DNA of 64,000 nucleotides from Nitrogeniibacter sp050293885 (lineage in GTDB: Bacteria > Pseudomonadota > Gammaproteobacteria > Burkholderiales > Rhodocyclaceae): assembly GCA_050293885.1 (NCBI GenBank), contig JBNKNO010000007.1, forward strand, positions 1 to 64,000. Direction: 5' to 3'. The notes under the pieces were generated by a model, which made no database searches, had not been told where the DNA came from, and was given only the letters and a program-made list of their open reading frames with translations. The position numbers were made by a program, and so were the translations under genes. Of the stretch, positions 33,719-43,310 are shown piece by piece. Positions within the stretch are counted from its first letter, which is position 1, and every line of letters starts with the position of its first letter.

Positions 33719-34885
33719 ATGAAACTCATCGACGCCATCAAGGATCAACACCCCCGACTCACCGCCTTGCGCCGTGACATCCACGCGCACCCGGAGTTGG
33801 CGTTCGAGGAACATCGCACCGCCGAACTGGTGGCGGCGCGGCTGGAGGCCGCCGGCATCGAAACCCATCGCGGCATTGGCCGCACCGGCGTCGTCGGTGT
33901 CATCCGCAACGGCGATTCGCGCCGCAGCATCGGCCTGCGCGCCGACATGGACGCGCTCCCCATGCAGGAGCGCAACACCTTCTCGCATCATTCGCGTCAC
34001 GAAGGGCGCATGCACGCCTGCGGGCACGACGGCCACACCACCATGCTGTTGGGCGCGGCCGAGTATCTGGCCAGGCATCGCGATTTCGACGGCACCGTGG
34101 TGTTCATTTTCCAGCCGGCCGAAGAGGGCGACGGCGGCGGCCGCGAGATGATCGAAGATGGCGTGCTCGAGCGTTTCCCCATCGATTCGGTGTATGGCAT
34201 GCACAACTGGCCCGGGCTGCCCGCCGGCACCTTCGCGGTGCACAGCGGCCCGGTGATGGCCTGCGCCGACCGTTTCGATATCGAGATTACCGGTCACGGC
34301 GCGCATGCGGCCATGCCGCACCTTGGCGTCGATCCGGTGCCGGCCGCGGCCGCCATCGTGCAGGCCTTGCAAACCATCGTCAGCCGCAATGTCGATCCGC
34401 TCGACGCCGCCGTGGTGTCGGTCACCCAGATTCACGCCGGCGAGGCCTACAACGTCATTCCGGATCGCGCCAAACTCACCGGCACCGTGCGTGCCTTCAG
34501 CGGCGATGTGCAGGCGCAGGTCGAATCGGCGATGCAGCGCATCTGCCAGGGCATTGGCGCGGCCTACGGGGTGAACGTCAACTACCGCTACCTGCGTGGC
34601 TATCCGGCGACGGTGAATTCGGCCGACGAGGCGGCGGTGTGTGCCGACGTCGCACGCCAGATTGCCGGCGTCGACGGGGTGCGCACCGACGAGAAGCCCA
34701 GCATGGGCGCGGAGGATTTCGCCTACTTCCTGCAAGAGCGCCCCGGCGCCTACGTGTGGATCGGCAACGGCCCGGGGGAGGGTGGCTGCATGCTGCACAA
34801 CCCGCGCTACGACTTCAACGACGCGGTGATTCCCACCGGGGTGACCTACTGGGTGAAACTGGTCGAACAGTTGCTCAAGCCGTAA
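33719..34885 (+). CDS. M20 family amidohydrolase (hippurate hydrolase-like)
   Basis: A 388-residue cytosolic metallo-amidohydrolase of the M20D group. Metal ligands and catalytic residues are visible in RADMDALP, HACGHDGHTTML, QPAEEGDGGG, the dimerisation insert with GHGAHAAMPH, and the final MLHNPRYDFND. Substrates of the group are N-acyl amino acids such as hippurate or N-acetyl derivatives; the actual one is unknown. An ACAGG site precedes the ATG, 35 bases after the helicase. It converges on putA. Confidence 0.9.
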   Translation: MKLIDAIKDQHPRLTALRRDIHAHPELAFEEHRTAELVAARLEAAGIETHRGIGRTGVVGVIRNGDSRRSIGLRADMDALPMQERNTFSHHSRHEGRMHACGHDGHTTMLLGAAEYLARHRDFDGTVVFIFQPAEEGDGGGREMIEDGVLERFPIDSVYGMHNWPGLPAGTFAVHSGPVMACADRFDIEITGHGAHAAMPHLGVDPVPAAAAIVQALQTIVSRNVDPLDAAVVSVTQIHAGEAYNVIPDRAKLTGTVRAFSGDVQAQVESAMQRICQGIGAAYGVNVNYRYLRGYPATVNSADEAAVCADVARQIAGVDGVRTDEKPSMGAEDFAYFLQERPGAYVWIGNGPGEGGCMLHNPRYDFNDAVIPTGVTYWVKLVEQLLKP

Positions 34886-34938
34886 CGCGAGTTGCGTTGC
34901 GCGCCATGAGGGCGGCGCTCAATCCGGGTGTGGGCCGC

Positions 34939-37900
34939 TCATGCGCCCATCGTCATCAGAGTGGCATTGCCGCCGGCAGCGGTGGTGTTGATGGTGATGG
35001 TGCGTTCATGCACCAGGCGCGCGAGATCGTAGTCCGGCTGCGGGCGAACCAAGGCCACCAGCGGACCATCGCGTTCGGCCAGGCGGCGTCGCAAGGCGTC
35101 CGCATCGGCCTCATTGCCGTCAAACAGCACGGCGCCTAGCGGCCTCTCGAACCAGTGGGCATCGCAGGCCATCAGCGTGCGCACCGTTTCGGGCAGTGCG
35201 GCCAGCAAGGCCGTGGTGTCGTCGTTGGGCGGCAGCACGAGTCGGTTGCCGGTGGCCAAGGCGGCAAGCATCTGTTGCAAATGGCCTGCGGGGCAGCTGG
35301 CGACGCCGCCAAGCAGACCTCGCGGGACGAAGTGCAGGCGGTTGTCCTCGCCGGTCGGGCCGGGCAGTGTCAGGGTGTGGCTGGTGAGCGTCCGGGCGCG
35401 ACAGGCGGCGGATGCGTCGCGCAGGCGGGCGAGCGCGTGGTCATCGAGGTGCCGCGGCCCGTCGCTGTCGAGCCAGGCCAGCAGCGCCTCGAAGGCGGGT
35501 GGCATCGGCGCGCTGAGGACGTCCACGCTGCCGCTGTGCACATCCACGCCGGGGCTGCGTTGCACCAGCCGGTGCAGATACAGCGGTCCACCGGCCTTCG
35601 GGCCCGTGCCCGAGAGGCCTTCGCCACCGAAGGGTTGAACGCCCACCACCGCACCGATGATGTTGCGATTGACGTAGAGGTTGCCCACGCGCGCCCGTGC
35701 AGTCACTTGTGCCACGGTTTCGTCGATGCGGCTGTGCACGCCCATGGTCAGGCCGTAGCCGGTGGCGTTGATCTGGTCGATCAGGGTGTCGATGTCCTTG
35801 CTGGCGAATCGGACCACGTGCAGGATGGGGCCGAACTGCTCGCGGCCCAGTTGTGCCAGATCGTTCACTTCGATCAGCGTCGGCGCGACGAAGGTGCCCT
35901 TGGCGCACGACGCCGGCAGCGGCAAACGGTGAACCGCTGCACCGGCCGCCTGCATGTGCGCCACGTGGGCCTCGAGACCATCGCGGGCGCCGGCGTCGAT
36001 CACCGGGCCGACATCGGTGCGTACGTCGGCCGGGTCGCCGATACGCAGTTCGTCGAGGGCGCCGCGCAACAGGTGCAGCGTCTCGTCGGCGATGTCCGTT
36101 TGCAGGCACAACACGCGCAGGGCGGAGCAACGCTGGCCGGCCGAATCGAAGCTGGAGGCGAGCACATCGGCGACCACCTGTTCGGGAAGAGCGGTGGAGT
36201 CGACGATCATCGCGTTCTGGCCCCCGGTCTCGGCAATCAGGGGGATGTCGCCCCCACGGCCTGCGAGCGTGCGATGGATGAAGCGGGCGACTTCGGTGGA
36301 GCCGGTGAACATCACCCCACGCACGCGCTGGTCGGCAACCAGTGCGGCGCCAACGGTCTTGCCGTCACCGGGCAGCAACTGCAGCACGTCGGCGGGGACG
36401 CCGGCCTGGTGGAACAGCCGAGACGCCTCGGCGGCGATCAGCGGCGTCTGCCCGGCCGGTTTGGCGAGTACCGGGTTGCCGGCAACCAGCGCAGCAGCGA
36501 CCTGGCCAGTGAAGATCGCCAGCGGAAAATTCCACGGACTGATGCAGGTGACCGGGCCGAGTGGCGGATGGGTCGTGGCGTCGAAACCGCGCGCGTGGGC
36601 GGCATAGTAGCGGCAGAAGTCGACTGCCTCGCGGACTTCCGCCACCGCGTTGGGCCAGCTCTTGCCGGCTTCGCGCACCACGAGGGCAATCAGGGCCGGC
36701 GCGTGCGCTTCGAGCAGATCGGCGGTGCGTGTCAGACACGCGCCACGCGCTGTCGCCGGCGTGGCGGCCCAAGCGGATGCAGCGGTTTCGGCGCGGGCCA
36801 GTGCCGTGTCGATGTGTGCCCGATCGGTGTCGACCACGTGGCCGACGACGTCGTCGCGATCGGCCGGATTGGTGATCGGACGCAGGGGCTCGTCGGCATG
36901 GGTTTGCGTGCCGTGGCGCGCCACCGGCTGGTGCGCATGGCTGTCGGCCAGTGCCTGGGCGAGTCGCGAACGCACGCCTTCACAGGCGAGATCGACGCCT
37001 TGCGCGTTGATGCGCTCGGCGCCGTAAAGCGCGACCGGCAGCGGAATGCGTGGATGCGGGCGGCCGCCCAGGGCCGCCGCCTCGGCGACCGGATCGGCCA
37101 CCAGTTCGGCCACCGGCACCTGCGCGTCGACAATGCGATTGACGAAGCTGGAGTTGGCGCCGTTTTCGAGCAGGCGGCGCACCAGATAGGCCAGCAGGGT
37201 CTGATGGCTGCCCACCGGGGCGTAGATGCGGACCAGGCGGTGGTGCTCGGGATGGCCGACGATCTGCGTGTAGAGGGGTTCGCCCATGCCGTGCAGGCAC
37301 TGGAATTCGTAATCGCCGGGCTGCCAGTCGCCGCCGGCCAGCGTCAGCACGGCCGCCAGCGTATGGGCGTTGTGCGTGGCGAATTGGGGATAGACCACAT
37401 CGCGCGCGGCCAGCAGCTGCTTGGCGCAGGCAAGGTAGGAAACGTCGGTGTAGACCTTGCGGGTAAATACCGGGTAGTCCGCCAGCCCGTCTTGCTGGGT
37501 GCGCTTGATCTCGGCGTCCCAGTAGGCGCCCTTGACGAGGCGGATCATGAGTCGGTGGCCACTGCGACGGGCCAGCGCGACCACATGTTCGAGCACCCGG
37601 GGCGCGCGCTTCTGATAGGCCTGGACGACGAAGCCCAGACCGTCCCAACCGACCAGCTCCGGATCGGTCGCGAGTGCGTCGAGCACATCCAGAGAGATGT
37701 CGAGGCGGTCGGCTTCCTCGGCGTCGATGTTGAGGCCGATGTCGTGCTCGCGCGCCTGCAGGCACAGCCTTTTCATACGTGGCAGCAGCTCGGCCAGCAC
37801 GCGGTCACGCTGGCGCCACTCGTAGCGAGGATGCAGGGCGGAGAGCTTGACCGAGATGCCGTTGCCGTCGACCACGCCACGGCCGGCCGAGCCCTTGCCG

Positions 37901-38622
37901 ATCGCCGCGATGGCGGTGGCGTAGGCGTCGAAATAGTGGCGGGCGTCCTCGTCGCTCATCGCGGCTTCGCCGAGCATGTCGAAGGAGTAGCGGAAACCGC
38001 GCTTTTCGAGTTGCGCCGCACGGTCGAGGGCTTCGTCGATGTCGCGCCCGGTCACGAATTGCTCGCCAAGCATGCGCATCGCCAGATCCATGCCCTTGTG
38101 GATCAGCGGTTCGCCGCCGCGTGCGATGAGCCGGGTGAGGGCGGAGGACAGGTGCTCGCTGCTGCTGGTCGACACCAGGCGCCCGGTGATCAGCAGCCCC
38201 CAGGTGGCGGCATTGACGAACAGCGACGGGCTATGGCCCACATGCGCGCGCCAGTCGCCCTTGGCCAGCTTGTCGCGAATCAGACGGTCGGCGGTGCTGC
38301 GGTCGGGAACGCGCAGCAGGGATTCGGCCAGGCACATGAGTGCCACGCCTTCCTGCGACGACAGCGAGAATTCCTTCATCAGCGCATCGACGCCACCGGC
38401 GTGAGTGCGATTGGCGCGCAAGGACTCGACCAGCGAGCGCGCCAGACGCTCGGTACGCAATTGCTCGTCAGTCGACAATCGTGCCAGCGCGATGAGGGGG
38501 GGCAGACAGTCGGGTTCGGGGGGGCGCCAGGCGGCCTCGATACGCTGGCGAGAGGGGTCGCGTGCCTGCGCCGGCAGGGCGGCGTGTTCCGGCGGGCTGG
38601 ACGAAGCAGTCGATTTCACCAT
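34939..38622 (-). CDS. putA: Bifunctional proline dehydrogenase / P5C dehydrogenase PutA (type B)
   Basis: A 1227-residue two-step enzyme oxidising proline to glutamate at the inner membrane. The ATG at 38622 is chosen because AGGAA lies 7 bases before it; ATGs at 38655 and 38700 lack a site. The proline dehydrogenase barrel shows LVKGAYWDAEIKRTQ and YAPVGSHQTLLAYLVRRLLE (FAD site). The aldehyde dehydrogenase domain has AETGGQNAMI (Glu) and GQRCSALRVL (catalytic Cys). A C-terminal domain of about 200 residues follows, and no ribbon-helix-helix domain is seen at the N-terminus. It is therefore a long, non-regulatory type-B PutA, and transcription must be controlled by another protein. Confidence 0.96.
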   Translation of the reverse strand: MVKSTASSSPPEHAALPAQARDPSRQRIEAAWRPPEPDCLPPLIALARLSTDEQLRTERLARSLVESLRANRTHAGGVDALMKEFSLSSQEGVALMCLAESLLRVPDRSTADRLIRDKLAKGDWRAHVGHSPSLFVNAATWGLLITGRLVSTSSSEHLSSALTRLIARGGEPLIHKGMDLAMRMLGEQFVTGRDIDEALDRAAQLEKRGFRYSFDMLGEAAMSDEDARHYFDAYATAIAAIGKGSAGRGVVDGNGISVKLSALHPRYEWRQRDRVLAELLPRMKRLCLQAREHDIGLNIDAEEADRLDISLDVLDALATDPELVGWDGLGFVVQAYQKRAPRVLEHVVALARRSGHRLMIRLVKGAYWDAEIKRTQQDGLADYPVFTRKVYTDVSYLACAKQLLAARDVVYPQFATHNAHTLAAVLTLAGGDWQPGDYEFQCLHGMGEPLYTQIVGHPEHHRLVRIYAPVGSHQTLLAYLVRRLLENGANSSFVNRIVDAQVPVAELVADPVAEAAALGGRPHPRIPLPVALYGAERINAQGVDLACEGVRSRLAQALADSHAHQPVARHGTQTHADEPLRPITNPADRDDVVGHVVDTDRAHIDTALARAETAASAWAATPATARGACLTRTADLLEAHAPALIALVVREAGKSWPNAVAEVREAVDFCRYYAAHARGFDATTHPPLGPVTCISPWNFPLAIFTGQVAAALVAGNPVLAKPAGQTPLIAAEASRLFHQAGVPADVLQLLPGDGKTVGAALVADQRVRGVMFTGSTEVARFIHRTLAGRGGDIPLIAETGGQNAMIVDSTALPEQVVADVLASSFDSAGQRCSALRVLCLQTDIADETLHLLRGALDELRIGDPADVRTDVGPVIDAGARDGLEAHVAHMQAAGAAVHRLPLPASCAKGTFVAPTLIEVNDLAQLGREQFGPILHVVRFASKDIDTLIDQINATGYGLTMGVHSRIDETVAQVTARARVGNLYVNRNIIGAVVGVQPFGGEGLSGTGPKAGGPLYLHRLVQRSPGVDVHSGSVDVLSAPMPPAFEALLAWLDSDGPRHLDDHALARLRDASAACRARTLTSHTLTLPGPTGEDNRLHFVPRGLLGGVASCPAGHLQQMLAALATGNRLVLPPNDDTTALLAALPETVRTLMACDAHWFERPLGAVLFDGNEADADALRRRLAERDGPLVALVRPQPDYDLARLVHERTITINTTAAGGNATLMTMGA

Positions 38623-38762
38623 GGCGGGTTCCTGCGACGAAGCGGCGGGAGACATCCCTGCACCAGTGTGTTCAAGTGCGGTAGGCTGGGTCAAATACAA
38701 TCATCACCGAATCTGAAGCTCGATTCGATCGCGCCCAGTATTGAATATTTGACCCCGTCGCC

Positions 38763-38936
38763 ATGGAAGTGTTCAAGCAAGACGGTTCGTACGCGGGCTG
38801 GATCGCGGGTGAAAGCCGCCAGTGCCACCCCCACGCCGGAACTTCGTCGGTACGGCATGGGTCTGCACGGGAAGATGTCAGGCGCTGTTCCCGCGGCGTG
38901 CGCCTGTCCGCCCGATCTCACCAGGTAAGCACATGA
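38763..38936 (+). CDS. Short ORF overlapping the permease start (doubtful)
   Basis: An ATG at 38763 opens a 57-codon frame (begins MEVFKQDGSYAGWIAGE) whose TGA overlaps the permease ATG (ATGA). The second half is Arg/Ser/Cys-rich and looks like shadow coding, no good ribosome site is seen, and I do not recognise the sequence. It is listed because of the stop-start overlap; it may be a leader or chance. The rest of the 310-bp putA-permease region shows nothing recognisable. Confidence 0.25.
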   Translation: MEVFKQDGSYAGWIAGESRQCHPHAGTSSVRHGSAREDVRRCSRGVRLSARSHQVST

Positions 38937-41419
38937 TCAGTTTTCGACTTGCCCTGCGCATGCTGTTGCGCGATTTGCGCGCTGGCGAGCTCACGCTGCT
39001 CGGCCTGGCGCTGGTTGTCGCGGTCGCCAGTCTGGTGAGTGTCGGCTTTCTCACCGACCGGGTATCGCGCAGCCTCGATCGCGAGGCCAATCAGTTGCTC
39101 GGCGGCGATTTGCTGCTGCGGGCCGACAAACCCTGGTCGGACGAGGTGCGCACGGCGGCCGAACGGGCAGGGCTGCGCACCGCTGATACGCTGACCTTTT
39201 CGAGCATGGTGAGCGCCGAGTCGGGCTTTCAACTGGTGGCGGTCAAGGCCGTCTCCGATGCCTACCCCCTGCGCGGCGTGGTACGCATCGCGCCGGCGCG
39301 CAATGCCCCCGACGCGGTCGTCAGCAAGATAACGGCACGCGGCGAGATCTGGCCCGATGAGCGAGTCATGGCCTCGTTGGGGGCGAAGGTGGGCGACACC
39401 GTGCAACTGGGCACGGCCGCCTTGCGCATCGGCGGCGTGTTGACCTTCGAGTCCGACCGCGGCGCCAACTTCTTCAGCATGTTGCCTCGGGTGATGGTGA
39501 ATGTCGCCGACCTGCCCGCCACCGGGCTGATTCAGACCGGCTCGCGCATCATCTACCGCCTGCATCTGGCGGGCGAAGGCGCGGCGGTCGAGGCGTTTCG
39601 CCGGCACATCGCGCCCGCGCTGGGCCGCGGGCAGCAGCTCGAATCGATCGACAACGCCCGCCCTGAAGTGCGCATCGCCTTGCAACGCGCCGAGCGCTTT
39701 CTGCGGCTGGCGGCGACGCTGGCGGTGGTGCTCGCGGCGGTCGCCATCGGCCTGAGCGCACGTCGATTCATGTTGCGCCATATCGACGGCTGCGCGGTGA
39801 TGCGCTGTCTCGGTGCGCAGCAGGCACAGCTCATCCGCGTCCACGTCGTCGAGTTCCTCGCCTTCGGCGGGGTCGCGTCGCTGATCGGCATCGGCATCGC
39901 CTGGGTGGTTCAGGGCAGTCTGGCGAGCGCATTGGCCGGCATGCTGGGCACGGCGCTGCCGCCGGCCGGCATTGTGCCGGTGTTCCACGGCGTGTTCGTT
40001 GGCCTCGCATTGCTACTGGGGTTTGTGCTGCCGCATCTGATCGGGCTGGCGCGGGTGCCGACGCTGCGTGTCATTCGTCGGGAGATGCGCGAGGCGCGCG
40101 GGCTGACGCGCGTTGCGTGGAGTACCGGGCTGGCGAGTCTGGTCGGCATTGTCGTCTGGGTCGCCAACGATGTGCGTCTCGGCCTGTGGGTGAGCGTCGG
40201 CTTCGTGGCCGCATTGGCAGCCTTCGCACTGATCAGTGCCGCGACGTTTTCGGCCGTTGCCAGCGGCGGTGCGCGCGCCGGCGGCGGTTGGCGTTACGGG
40301 TTTCAGGCATTGCGTCGTCGCCTTGGCGCGCAGGTCGTACAGGCAACCGCGCTCGGCCTCGGGCTCATGGCCTTGCTGGTGCTCACGCTGGTGCGCGCCG
40401 ACCTGCTCGCCGCCTGGCGCGACACCGTGCCGGACGATGCGCCCAACCGCTTTGTGATCAACCTGCAAACCGATCAGCGCCAGGCCTTCGAAGCGTTCTT
40501 CGTGGCCGAAGGCTTGCCCGTGCCGGCCATCGAACCGATGATTCGCGGCCGCCTCGTGGCCATCAACGGACACCCCGTTTCACCCGAGCAGTACGCCGAT
40601 ACCCGCGCCCAGCGACTGGCCGAGCGCGAGTTCAACCTTTCTTATGGTGGCCGCCTGCCCAAGGGCAACACCATTGCGTCCGGGCGCTGGCATGGGCAGA
40701 CGGATCAGCCCGCGTTTTCGGTTGAAAGCGGTGTGGCGGAAACACTTGGCTTGAAGGTTGGCGATACGGTCAGCTTCGACGTGGCCGGTCAGCGCGTGAG
40801 CGCGCCCATCACCAGCGCCCGTGATCTGCGCTGGGATTCGATGCAGGTGAACTTCTTCTTCATCGCCTCACCCGGCGTGCTCACCGACTATCCGGCCAGC
40901 CTGATCACCAGCTTCCATTTGCCGGAGACGCGTCGAGACGTCGGGCTGGCCTTGTCGCACGCGTTTCCGAACATCTCGCTCATCGACGTCGGCGCCGTCA
41001 TGGGGCAGGTCGAAAGCATGATCGACCGCCTGATTACGGTGGTGCAGTGGGTCTTCGGCTTTGCCGTGCTTGCCGGCGTGGTGGTGTTGCTGGCCGCCTT
41101 GCAGGCCACGCAGGACGAGCGCGCGCGCGAATTCGCCATCATGCGCGCGCTCGGCGCCCGGCGACGTCAGTTGCGTCAGACGCTGATTGTCGAGTTCGCC
41201 GCGATGGGCGCCATCGCCGGTGGGTTGGCCGGCGTCGGTGCCAGTCTGGTCGGCTGGTTGCTGGCGGTGAAAGTGTTCGAGATGACTTACACGCCAGCGC
41301 TGGCGCCGGTGCTGGTCGGCGCCGGTGTGGGTGCGCTCGGCGTCGTCGTTGCCGGCTGGATCGGTGCGCGCAAACTGCTGCGTCAGGCGCCGTTGTCCTT
41401 GCTGCGCGATGCCGTCTGA
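38933..41419 (+). CDS. FtsX-like ABC transporter permease (YbbP-type)
   Basis: An 828-residue inner-membrane protein with the duplicated MacB/FtsX layout: N-terminal helix, large extracytoplasmic domain (about 45-260), three helices, a linker helix, a second soluble domain and a final set of three helices with the FtsX motif AIMRALGARRRQLRQ. An upstream ATG at 38822 is rejected because the permease signal helix (MISFRLALRMLLRDL) starts here. E. coli YbbP works with ATPase YbbA, probably on lipid or lipoprotein substrates; no ATPase gene is adjacent here. It converges on nothing and is followed directly by rmuC. Confidence 0.9.
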   Translation: MISFRLALRMLLRDLRAGELTLLGLALVVAVASLVSVGFLTDRVSRSLDREANQLLGGDLLLRADKPWSDEVRTAAERAGLRTADTLTFSSMVSAESGFQLVAVKAVSDAYPLRGVVRIAPARNAPDAVVSKITARGEIWPDERVMASLGAKVGDTVQLGTAALRIGGVLTFESDRGANFFSMLPRVMVNVADLPATGLIQTGSRIIYRLHLAGEGAAVEAFRRHIAPALGRGQQLESIDNARPEVRIALQRAERFLRLAATLAVVLAAVAIGLSARRFMLRHIDGCAVMRCLGAQQAQLIRVHVVEFLAFGGVASLIGIGIAWVVQGSLASALAGMLGTALPPAGIVPVFHGVFVGLALLLGFVLPHLIGLARVPTLRVIRREMREARGLTRVAWSTGLASLVGIVVWVANDVRLGLWVSVGFVAALAAFALISAATFSAVASGGARAGGGWRYGFQALRRRLGAQVVQATALGLGLMALLVLTLVRADLLAAWRDTVPDDAPNRFVINLQTDQRQAFEAFFVAEGLPVPAIEPMIRGRLVAINGHPVSPEQYADTRAQRLAEREFNLSYGGRLPKGNTIASGRWHGQTDQPAFSVESGVAETLGLKVGDTVSFDVAGQRVSAPITSARDLRWDSMQVNFFFIASPGVLTDYPASLITSFHLPETRRDVGLALSHAFPNISLIDVGAVMGQVESMIDRLITVVQWVFGFAVLAGVVVLLAALQATQDERAREFAIMRALGARRRQLRQTLIVEFAAMGAIAGGLAGVGASLVGWLLAVKVFEMTYTPALAPVLVGAGVGALGVVVAGWIGARKLLRQAPLSLLRDAV

Positions 41420-41433
41420 GTGGCCGAGGCCGC

Positions 41434-41442
41434 TGCTATACT
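41434..41442 (+). promoter_or_regulatory. Extended -10 promoter before rmuC
   Basis: TGC TATACT at 41434-41442 is an extended -10 element just after the permease stop. No -35 match is evident. It puts transcription start near 41449, which supports the GTG at 41472 as the rmuC start rather than the ATG at 41409. Confidence 0.45.
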
Positions 41443-41471
41443 CGCCGCTTGTCGAACTGCCGGGTACCACG

Positions 41472-42902
41472 GTGACGCAACTCGAACTGCTCTACGGGCT
41501 CGCCGCGGGCGTGCTTGTTCTCCTGATCGCCGTGCTGTGGCTGATCGCACAATTGCGCGCACAGCGCGAAGACTTGCCGCTCGCGCTCAATGAGTCGGTC
41601 AAGGACGTGCTGGAACAACAACACCGGCAAATGCTCAACGATTTGCACAGCGGGCTCGCCAGTCAGAGCGAGCGCCTGAGTGCGTCCACCGAATCCCAGA
41701 CCGGCCGGCTGCGCGAGCGCGTGGAAAGCGATCTGAACGCTACCCGCGAGGCCATGCACAGCCTCAAGCTCATTTTGCAGACGCAGTTGGGCGAGCAACG
41801 CGGCGAGACGCAACTCAAGCTCGCGGAACTGGGCAACACCTTGCAGAGCACGCAGGCCAAACTGCGCACCGAGATGATCGAGCAGACCTTGGCGCGGCTG
41901 GGCGAACATGCCCGTGCCGACCGCGAGTTGCTCGAAACCGGGCTGCGCAATGCCTCGGTGCAGATCGCCAACAGCGTCGAGTCGCTCACCAAGACCGTGA
42001 ACGAGCGCCTGGAGAAGATCACCGGGCAAGTGCATGAACGCCTCGACGAAGGTTTCAAGAAAACCAACGAGACCTTCGCCAACGTGATGGCGCGCTTGGC
42101 GACCATCGACGAAGCGCAGAAGAAGATCGACGGTCTGACCACCAACGTGGTGAGTCTGCAGGAGTTGTTGGGCGACAAACGCGCCCGCGGCGCGTTCGGC
42201 GAGGTGCAGCTCGAAGCGCTGGTGCGCAACATCCTGCCGCCGGACGCCTACGAGTTCCAGAGCACGTTACCTGGCAACGTGCGCGCCGACTGCGTGCTCA
42301 AGCTCCCCGAGCCGACCGGGTTGGTGGCGGTCGATTCGAAGTTTCCGCTGGAGAACTACCACCGCATGTTCGACAGCGACATGGGCGAGACCGACCGCCG
42401 GCTGGCGACCAGTGCATTCCGCACCGACGTCAAGCGCCATGTGGACGCCATCTCGAGCAAATACATCATTCCCAACGTCACCTCCGATGGCGCCGTGATG
42501 TTCCTGCCCGCCGAAGCCGTGTTCGCCGAGATCCACGCCTACCATCCCGAGCTGGTCGCCTACGCGCAGGAGAAGAAGGTGTGGGTGGTGTCGCCGACGA
42601 CGCTGATGGCGGTGCTCAACACCGCCCGCGCGGTGCTCAAGGACGTCGAAACCCGCAAGCAGATTCATGTCATCAAGGACGCGCTGGGCAAGCTGGCCAA
42701 GGACTTCAACCGCTTCGACGACCGCATGCAGGCGCTGGCACGACATATCGAGCAGGCCGGCAACGACGTCAAGGACGTGCAGGTCAGTTCCCGCAAGATC
42801 AGCGCGCACTTCCGCAAGATCGAGGCGGCGAAAGTGGATGAGTTGCCGGAGACGCTGGACGATGACGAAGCGGATGAACCCAGTCGCCCGGATGCAGACT
42901 GA
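41472..42902 (+). CDS. rmuC: DNA recombination protein RmuC
   Basis: A 476-residue protein with an N-terminal membrane helix (ELLYGLAAGVLVLLIAVLWLIAQL), a long coiled coil (about residues 40-220, rich in Glu/Gln/Arg) and the C-terminal RmuC nuclease-like domain. The domain shows RGAFGEVQLE, VAVDSKFPLENY, the SSKYIIPNVTSDGAVMFLPAEAVFAE block and VWVVSPTTLMAVLNTAR. RmuC limits inversions at short repeats. The start is GTG at 41472; an ATG at 41409 lies in the end of the permease gene. The tail is acidic. Confidence 0.93.
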   Translation: MTQLELLYGLAAGVLVLLIAVLWLIAQLRAQREDLPLALNESVKDVLEQQHRQMLNDLHSGLASQSERLSASTESQTGRLRERVESDLNATREAMHSLKLILQTQLGEQRGETQLKLAELGNTLQSTQAKLRTEMIEQTLARLGEHARADRELLETGLRNASVQIANSVESLTKTVNERLEKITGQVHERLDEGFKKTNETFANVMARLATIDEAQKKIDGLTTNVVSLQELLGDKRARGAFGEVQLEALVRNILPPDAYEFQSTLPGNVRADCVLKLPEPTGLVAVDSKFPLENYHRMFDSDMGETDRRLATSAFRTDVKRHVDAISSKYIIPNVTSDGAVMFLPAEAVFAEIHAYHPELVAYAQEKKVWVVSPTTLMAVLNTARAVLKDVETRKQIHVIKDALGKLAKDFNRFDDRMQALARHIEQAGNDVKDVQVSSRKISAHFRKIEAAKVDELPETLDDDEADEPSRPDAD

Positions 42903-42940
42903 ATGCCGGAATCCGGGGATGTGGCTGGAGCTGGCTGAGC

Positions 42941-43291
42941 CTATGGTACCGAGAGCGTAGAAAACGTATACGTGAGCAAGGCTAATGCGGCTACGACGAA
43001 AAGGATCGACAGCAATACGCAAGCGATGTTGCCTTTGCTTCTGAGGGACGGATAGTCGCGAAGTGCTGGCAAGACGGCAGCCAGCGTGACAGCCGAGACG
43101 ATCGTTCCAACGATCATCGATCCGAGAAATAGGAAGATGAGCAGTGCCGCATCGCCATGAATGTTCCAGACGTGGCCGGATTGTTCTGCGAGCCAGACGA
43201 TCAAAAGAATTAACCCGGGGATTGCGGGAGGCCACAACAAACGCACACGCGGAAACTCAGACGGATGCGGCGGGATTCTCGTGAATTTCAC
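42941..43291 (-). CDS. Small three-helix membrane protein of unknown function
   Basis: A 116-residue protein from a GTG at 43291, preceded by GAGAG. Three hydrophobic segments are clear (about residues 22-36, 47-75 and 86-112). I do not recognise a family. It lies 19 bases after moaA on the same strand, so it may be co-transcribed, but nothing links it to molybdopterin synthesis. Base composition in this stretch is lower in GC than its neighbours, which may point to a later acquisition. Confidence 0.6.
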   Translation of the reverse strand: MKFTRIPPHPSEFPRVRLLWPPAIPGLILLIVWLAEQSGHVWNIHGDAALLIFLFLGSMIVGTIVSAVTLAAVLPALRDYPSLRSKGNIACVLLSILFVVAALALLTYTFSTLSVP

Positions 43292-43310
43292 TGCCGCTCT
43301 CGCGAGATAG

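Noticed and set aside
35155..38928. A 1257-codon open frame on the plus strand opposite putA
   Set aside because: It is a GC-rich antisense shadow of putA: low complexity, no ribosome site and no recognisable domain, while the minus strand has all PutA motifs.
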